From assembly GCF_003364335.1 (NCBI RefSeq), contig NZ_NXLX01000001.1, positions 126,001 to 190,000 on the forward strand: DNA of 64,000 nt, given 5' to 3'. This document shows, one piece after another, positions 61,677-64,000 of the stretch. The notes beneath the pieces were generated by a model, which was not told where the DNA came from, did no database searches, and saw only the letters and a program-made list of their open reading frames with translations. Both the position numbers and the translations under genes were made by a program. Each line of letters begins with the position of its first letter. The stretch's first letter is position 1. Source of the stretch: Helicobacter anseris (GTDB lineage: Bacteria; Campylobacterota; Campylobacteria; Campylobacterales; Helicobacteraceae).

Positions 61677-64000
61677 ATGAAAGGTAGTTTTATCTCATTT
61701 GCTTTAAGCTCGGTTTTGGTTGGAGGGGTAGTATGGGGTTCTGATATCACTTTGGATCTTACTCCACCAAAAGAGGGAGAAACAACAAAAGGATATCCTG
61801 TAGAATTTAAATATACCTATGATAAAGATGGAAAAAAAGAAACTAGTATAGATGAGCTTAAATCAGAGACAGATTACTTCTGGTCAAAAGATAGTGGTAG
61901 CACCCTCTCTTTAAAAGAAAAAAAGCAAGCAAGTGGTAGTATGAGCAATTTAGTAGCTACTGCGGTATTTATTGCTCCTGGAAATAATGATAATCTTTTG
62001 TTAGAGAATTTTAACTATATCTCAGTAGGTGCTGATACCATCACTGAAAAAGGTAAGAATGATACCTACTTTGCTATCCAAAGTGGTCCAAACTCCTATA
62101 CAAGCTTCACACTCAATGGTGCAAATATCTTTTCTGGTTCAAACCTCCATGTCGGTGGGATAGCTGCAAATAGTAGTGCTAGTGGAGCTAATAACATCAC
62201 AGGGGGATTTAAAGATGTCTATCTTAAAGGCACGATAAAAGTAGATGCCAATGCAATTGACCAAGCAGATAGTGCTGGTAGTGGTAGCAAAAATGCGACT
62301 TTGAATTTTAGTAGTGAGTATAATGGAGCGACTTATACTATTGATAGTAGTGCGACACTAGATCTTACTTCTAGTGGTAATAACACAAGCACTGTGAATT
62401 TTAATAAAGGGATTGTGAAATATGATACAAATACCTCCAAAGATGTGTTTGCTACAGATCAAAGTGTGCTAAATAAAGGAAATATCAAAATTAGCAATAC
62501 CACAGCAAATACAACAGCGGGGACACCAAGTGAGGAAAAAAACAATATCAATTTTCATATTGATTTAAAAAATGAAGGCACGATTACTTTGGAAAATGCA
62601 ACACTAACTTTTAAAGATAGTGGTTTAATCATCTCTGATAGTGGAAGTGTAGGCACCATTGATATTAAAGCAAAGACTGATACCAAAGATAAGCTCTCTA
62701 GCAATCAAACTAATAAAAGCACCTTATATTTTGATAGCACAGATACAACTACTGCTAAAGCTTTTGAGATAGCTTCTCAAAAAATCAATATCACAGGTAT
62801 AGCACCAAGTGATGCAAGCAGTAGCGAGAGCAATCAAGAGCTTTTTGGCTCACAACTCACTATCAAGGTAAATAATAGTGGTATTCCAAGTGGTGGTGCA
62901 AAAGATTTGATTCTCACAGGAGCAAAAGATAAGCTCACAGCTATCACCATCGGTGCTAGTGCAAGTAGTGGCACGGTAAATGACAAAAACACAAGCTTGA
63001 TTTTTGATTCTGATACAGTGTCGATGGATAATTATGTAGGCATTACAGTGCAAAGTGGTGCAAAACTTGATTTAACGCAAATTAAAGGAACTTCTAGAAC
63101 TTATACTGATAGCAGTAGCTCCGGTGCTAATAAAAATACAATTTTAGATTTTCACAATCAAGGCACCATCACTTTCAAAGGTGATGGGGTAAATACTAAT
63201 ATCCTAGATGCTAGTAGAAAAAAAATCATTCTTACAGATTATGCGACGACTAAGACTACTTGCAAGGTGGGGGATACAGATTGTAGCAAGATTTCTGATG
63301 TAAATAATATCCCAAAAAATGCAACTTTAACTACCACAGAAGAAGAATCTGCTGGGACTATGGAGATTAGCGGAGGGAAAACAACAATACAAGCAGATGT
63401 GGCTTATAACTTTGGGAATCTTAAGATTAGTAATAGTGGGACTTTGGACCTCTCAAAAATTGCAAAAAAACAAGATGGAACAAATGGTAGTGTAGATGAA
63501 GTAGGATTTGTCAATGCGGGAGTTTTAACTTCCACAGGTGGGGTGATTGATACAAGGACTACACAAGAAGATACCACAAAAACTGGCAATGATATTGATT
63601 ATGACGCGATGAATGTAAATAAAAAAAATACTGGTGGTAGTAATACCAAAAAGCTTATCATCACAGAAGCAAAAAAAGAAAAGGTTAATGATACTAGAGA
63701 TAGTGGGATTGATAAAGATGGAAGCACTAAATTAAAAGAAGGAGAATCTTGGGCAGCAAATAAAGATAATGAAACTCGTGCAGAGTTTGTAGTAGATAGT
63801 GGTGCTACGACTATTAGGGCTTCTAGTCTGATAAACAAAGGGCTTACCACCATTCAAAATGGTGGGACACTCAATCTTTATTGTGTAGGCACGGATTATT
63901 GCTATGATGGGAGATATTGGACAAACTTTACAAAAGATAGTCAAGGTGTATGGTATATAATGAAGCCAGAAGAAGCACCTTCTAGTACTTCTCCTAGTGC
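61677..64000 (+). CDS. Large autotransporter-like / VacA-like surface protein, N-terminal part
   Basis: An open frame of 774 complete codons from ATG 61677 with no stop before the window edge. A signal peptide (ISFALSSVLVGGVVWG, cleavage likely before SDITLDL) precedes a Ser/Thr/Asn/Gly-rich passenger made of many short beta-repeats, each with a turn such as LNKGNIKISN, LKNEGTITLENA, FHNQGTITFKGDG, FGNLKISNSGTLDL and INKGLTTIQNGGTLNLY. This is the parallel beta-helix pattern of VacA-like and related Helicobacter autotransporters. Four Cys occur, in two close pairs (residues 529/536 and 736/742). The C-terminal barrel needed for proof lies beyond the window. Confidence 0.75.
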   Translation, partial: MKGSFISFALSSVLVGGVVWGSDITLDLTPPKEGETTKGYPVEFKYTYDKDGKKETSIDELKSETDYFWSKDSGSTLSLKEKKQASGSMSNLVATAVFIAPGNNDNLLLENFNYISVGADTITEKGKNDTYFAIQSGPNSYTSFTLNGANIFSGSNLHVGGIAANSSASGANNITGGFKDVYLKGTIKVDANAIDQADSAGSGSKNATLNFSSEYNGATYTIDSSATLDLTSSGNNTSTVNFNKGIVKYDTNTSKDVFATDQSVLNKGNIKISNTTANTTAGTPSEEKNNINFHIDLKNEGTITLENATLTFKDSGLIISDSGSVGTIDIKAKTDTKDKLSSNQTNKSTLYFDSTDTTTAKAFEIASQKINITGIAPSDASSSESNQELFGSQLTIKVNNSGIPSGGAKDLILTGAKDKLTAITIGASASSGTVNDKNTSLIFDSDTVSMDNYVGITVQSGAKLDLTQIKGTSRTYTDSSSSGANKNTILDFHNQGTITFKGDGVNTNILDASRKKIILTDYATTKTTCKVGDTDCSKISDVNNIPKNATLTTTEEESAGTMEISGGKTTIQADVAYNFGNLKISNSGTLDLSKIAKKQDGTNGSVDEVGFVNAGVLTSTGGVIDTRTTQEDTTKTGNDIDYDAMNVNKKNTGGSNTKKLIITEAKKEKVNDTRDSGIDKDGSTKLKEGESWAANKDNETRAEFVVDSGATTIRASSLINKGLTTIQNGGTLNLYCVGTDYCYDGRYWTNFTKDSQGVWYIMKPEEAPSSTSPS

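Noticed and set aside
62850-63944. Minus-strand ORFs opposite the autotransporter gene
   Set aside because: They are short, rich in Ser/Val/Leu from the reverse of Thr/Asn/Gly repeats, and lie antisense to an open frame of 774 codons.
1-64000. tRNA, rRNA, insertion sequence, prophage or defence system
   Set aside because: Every gap between genes is under about 170 bp and none holds a cloverleaf or conserved RNA; no transposase, integrase, restriction or toxin-antitoxin gene was recognised.

Overview
The window is one contiguous stretch of a low-GC (roughly one third G+C, by eye) campylobacterotal chromosome, almost certainly a Helicobacter. The evidence is gene content plus order. Blocks that I recall as neighbours in H. 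pylori appear intact here: bamD-lon with fliW; three outer-membrane proteins followed by M23 peptidase-minC-lpxC-tsaB-like-thrB-ylxR-infB-rbfA-rimP-panB-ruvB; pyrD-M16-dapA-SDR; argS-tatA-gmk-chePep-nuc and flgH-pseF-pseG-pseH; tlpD next to PBP1A; DUF507-carA; NFACT-recN-nadK; ABC-lnt-cvpA-lysS-glyA; queC-cca. The blocks are joined in an order that differs from H. pylori as I recall it. A Crp/Fnr regulator and a type II NADH dehydrogenase, neither of which I recall in H. pylori, argue for a different species. The species is not resolved.

Layout: 1-204 is the tail of a DJ-1/PfpI gene. 238-3281 (minus) is bamD-lon. 3451-4651 is fliW-proC. 4648-5538 (minus) is a PDC-sensor membrane protein. 5679-20394 is a nearly gapless plus-strand run: murein synthesis (mraY, murD), a Crp-like regulator, three paralogous beta-barrel proteins, an M23 peptidase, minC, lpxC, thrB, translation factors, panB and ruvB. 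20465-21646 is NDH-2. 21661-26671 (minus) is DUF411, gamma-carbonic anhydrase, pyrD, M16, dapA and an enoyl-reductase-like SDR. 26776-30876 is fliP, ppk, glmU. 30894-34769 (minus) is chePep-gmk-tatA-argS. 34833-36437 is a PLD nuclease and, on minus, yqeY plus a GyrI-like protein. 36511-40261 is flgH-pseFGHI. 40239-40706 (minus) is fur. 40874-45843 is tlpD, PBP1A, DUF507, carA. 45833-49804 (minus) is a small unknown protein, NFACT/RqcH, recN, nadK. 49898-50668 is a TSUP permease. 50661-54885 (minus) is cvpA, lysS, glyA and a SPOR protein. 54976-56883 is lnt and a LolD-like ATPase. 56874-59444 (minus) is queC, dus and a fourth beta-barrel protein. 59501-60619 is cca, 60606-61580 (minus) is transaldolase, and from 61677 a large autotransporter-like surface protein runs off the right edge.

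How the genes connect: motility is the strongest theme (fliW, fliP, flgH, the pseudaminic acid genes that make the flagellin sugar, the chemotaxis protein ChePep and the soluble receptor TlpD). A near-perfect sigma-54 promoter precedes flgH and could drive both the L-ring gene and pseFGHI. Envelope biogenesis is the second theme (mraY, murD, PBP1A, M23, lpxC, bamD, lnt, LolD-like, minC, four beta-barrel proteins, an autotransporter).

No rRNA, tRNA, insertion sequence, CRISPR array or prophage was seen. All gaps between genes are under about 170 bases. The most distinctive sequence feature is a 198-bp array of 22 nonamers inside chePep that encodes 11 Pro-Glu-Asn followed by 11 Leu-Glu-Asn triplets. 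I did not find a convincing wholly new multi-gene system.
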